In this document: positions 63,790 through 64,000 of the stretch, piece by piece
How positions within the stretch are numbered: position 1 is the stretch's first letter
Layout: each line of letters starts with the position of its first letter
Assembly: GCF_019297855.1 (NCBI RefSeq)
Contig: NZ_CP079194.1
Coordinates: 2,405,501 to 2,469,500, forward strand
Origin: Gymnodinialimonas ceratoperidinii
Lineage (GTDB): Bacteria; Pseudomonadota; Alphaproteobacteria; Rhodobacterales; Rhodobacteraceae
Direction: 5' to 3'
DNA: 64,000 nt
Position numbers and translations under genes: made by a program
Notes under the pieces: model-generated
The model's input: the letters and a program-made list of their open reading frames with translations, nothing else
What the model was told of the DNA's origin: nothing
Databases searched by the model: none

Positions 63790-64000
63790 TTACTTCACCG
63801 ACCCGGCCAGCAGGCCGCGGACGAGGTAGCGTTGCATGGAGAAGAACACGATCAGCGGGATCGCGATGGAAACGAAGGCGGCCGAGGCGAGGATGCCCCA
63901 ATCGCCGCCGCGCGAGCCCAGAAGATCGTCGGCGATCTTCACGGTCATCACCTGCGCATCCCCGGCCGACGGCAGGAACACCTTGGCGACCAGCAGGTCA
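63790..64000 (-). CDS. aglG: Sugar ABC transporter permease AglG, C-terminal part (cut by window end)
   Basis: The visible 69 residues are the C-terminal end of a MalG-type permease. The frame is open to the window edge, reading DLLVAKVFL, then a periplasmic loop and the last helix (ILASAAFVSIAIPLIVFFSM), and ending QRYLVRGLLAGSVK, the standard MalG/AglG terminus. It imports alpha-glucosides together with AglF and AglK. The stop lies 23 bases upstream of the aglA start. The start codon and most of the protein are outside the window. Confidence 0.88.
   Translation of the reverse strand, partial: DLLVAKVFLPSAGDAQVMTVKIADDLLGSRGGDWGILASAAFVSIAIPLIVFFSMQRYLVRGLLAGSVK

Overview
The window looks like a chromosomal segment of a marine Rhodobacteraceae (Roseobacter-group) alphaproteobacterium. 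The reasons are its high GC, the trgA-trgB-cysK order, a CckA kinase, a split corrinoid methionine-synthase cluster with an ASKHA ferredoxin reactivase, an agl alpha-glucoside operon beside Entner-Doudoroff genes, and a recA preceded by a GTTC-N7-GTTC SOS box. I count 58 protein genes (2 cut by the window ends) and 2 tRNA genes. I see no insertion sequence, prophage, CRISPR array or rRNA. Almost everything is densely packed, with many ATGA-type or 0-5 bp junctions.

Region 1 (1-4.9 kb, minus): KDG kinase, an SbcD/YhaO-like nuclease, a YhaN/SbcC-like coiled-coil ATPase and a LysR regulator (cut) form one tight unit. Region 2 (5.1-12.8 kb): an AT-richer PLP decarboxylase is followed by a sulfide/persulfide island. 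It holds an MBL-rhodanese protein, a DUF442 sulfurtransferase-like protein, a BigR/SqrR repressor with its dithiol pair, two YeeE/YedE-type (PmpA/PmpB) membrane proteins, an ETHE1/Blh-like dioxygenase and a SulP transporter. Region 3 (12.8-24.8 kb, minus): tRNA-Ser, AlaX, an MscS channel, the tellurite-type locus cysK-trgB-trgA, photolyase, a DUF1330 protein, alaS and recA.

Region 4 (24.9-34.3 kb): a small sulfotransferase-like protein, cckA with a full CtrA-type site upstream, an RsmB-like methyltransferase, an HPP-CBS membrane protein, guaB, rlmE and a Ppx/GppA phosphatase. Region 5 (34.5-39.7 kb, plus): a one-carbon/cobalamin operon with a virulence-factor-domain protein, a MetF-like reductase, a methyl-THF:corrinoid methyltransferase, an inserted membrane protein and the ASKHA reactivase. 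The methyltransferase and the reactivase share an EGGRRR Arg-rich tail. Then come tRNA-Gly(CCC), a small membrane protein, a phosphoglycolate phosphatase, a thioesterase and a secreted orphan whose first codons contain a perfect CtrA-type site.

Region 6 (42.3-46.0 kb, minus): zwf-pgl-pgi, the front end of the Entner-Doudoroff pathway, with the palindrome GTTAGCGCTAAC in front of zwf. Region 7 (46.2-57.3 kb): speB-like ureohydrolase, HNH endonuclease, carboxylesterase, AlkA-like glycosylase, MFS transporter, an NDUFAF6-like squalene/phytoene-synthase-fold protein with a methyltransferase, a hypothetical protein coupled to cimA, cysS and an aminotransferase. Region 8 (57.3-64 kb, minus): an outer-membrane barrel protein, eda, edd (with the same palindrome upstream), then aglK, aglA and aglG of an alpha-glucoside operon entering from the right edge. 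Together aglG-aglA-aglK, zwf-pgl-pgi and edd-eda make a pathway from imported alpha-glucosides to pyruvate and glyceraldehyde-3-phosphate, probably tied together by one LacI-family repressor encoded outside the window.

Intergenic stretches of about 250-300 bases at 4858-5137, 6596-6841, 32777-33059, 34251-34545 and 55804-56088 hold no gene I can support. Three of them carry the inverted repeats or repeated motif listed below. The only stretch over 300 bases without a gene is 39714-40121.
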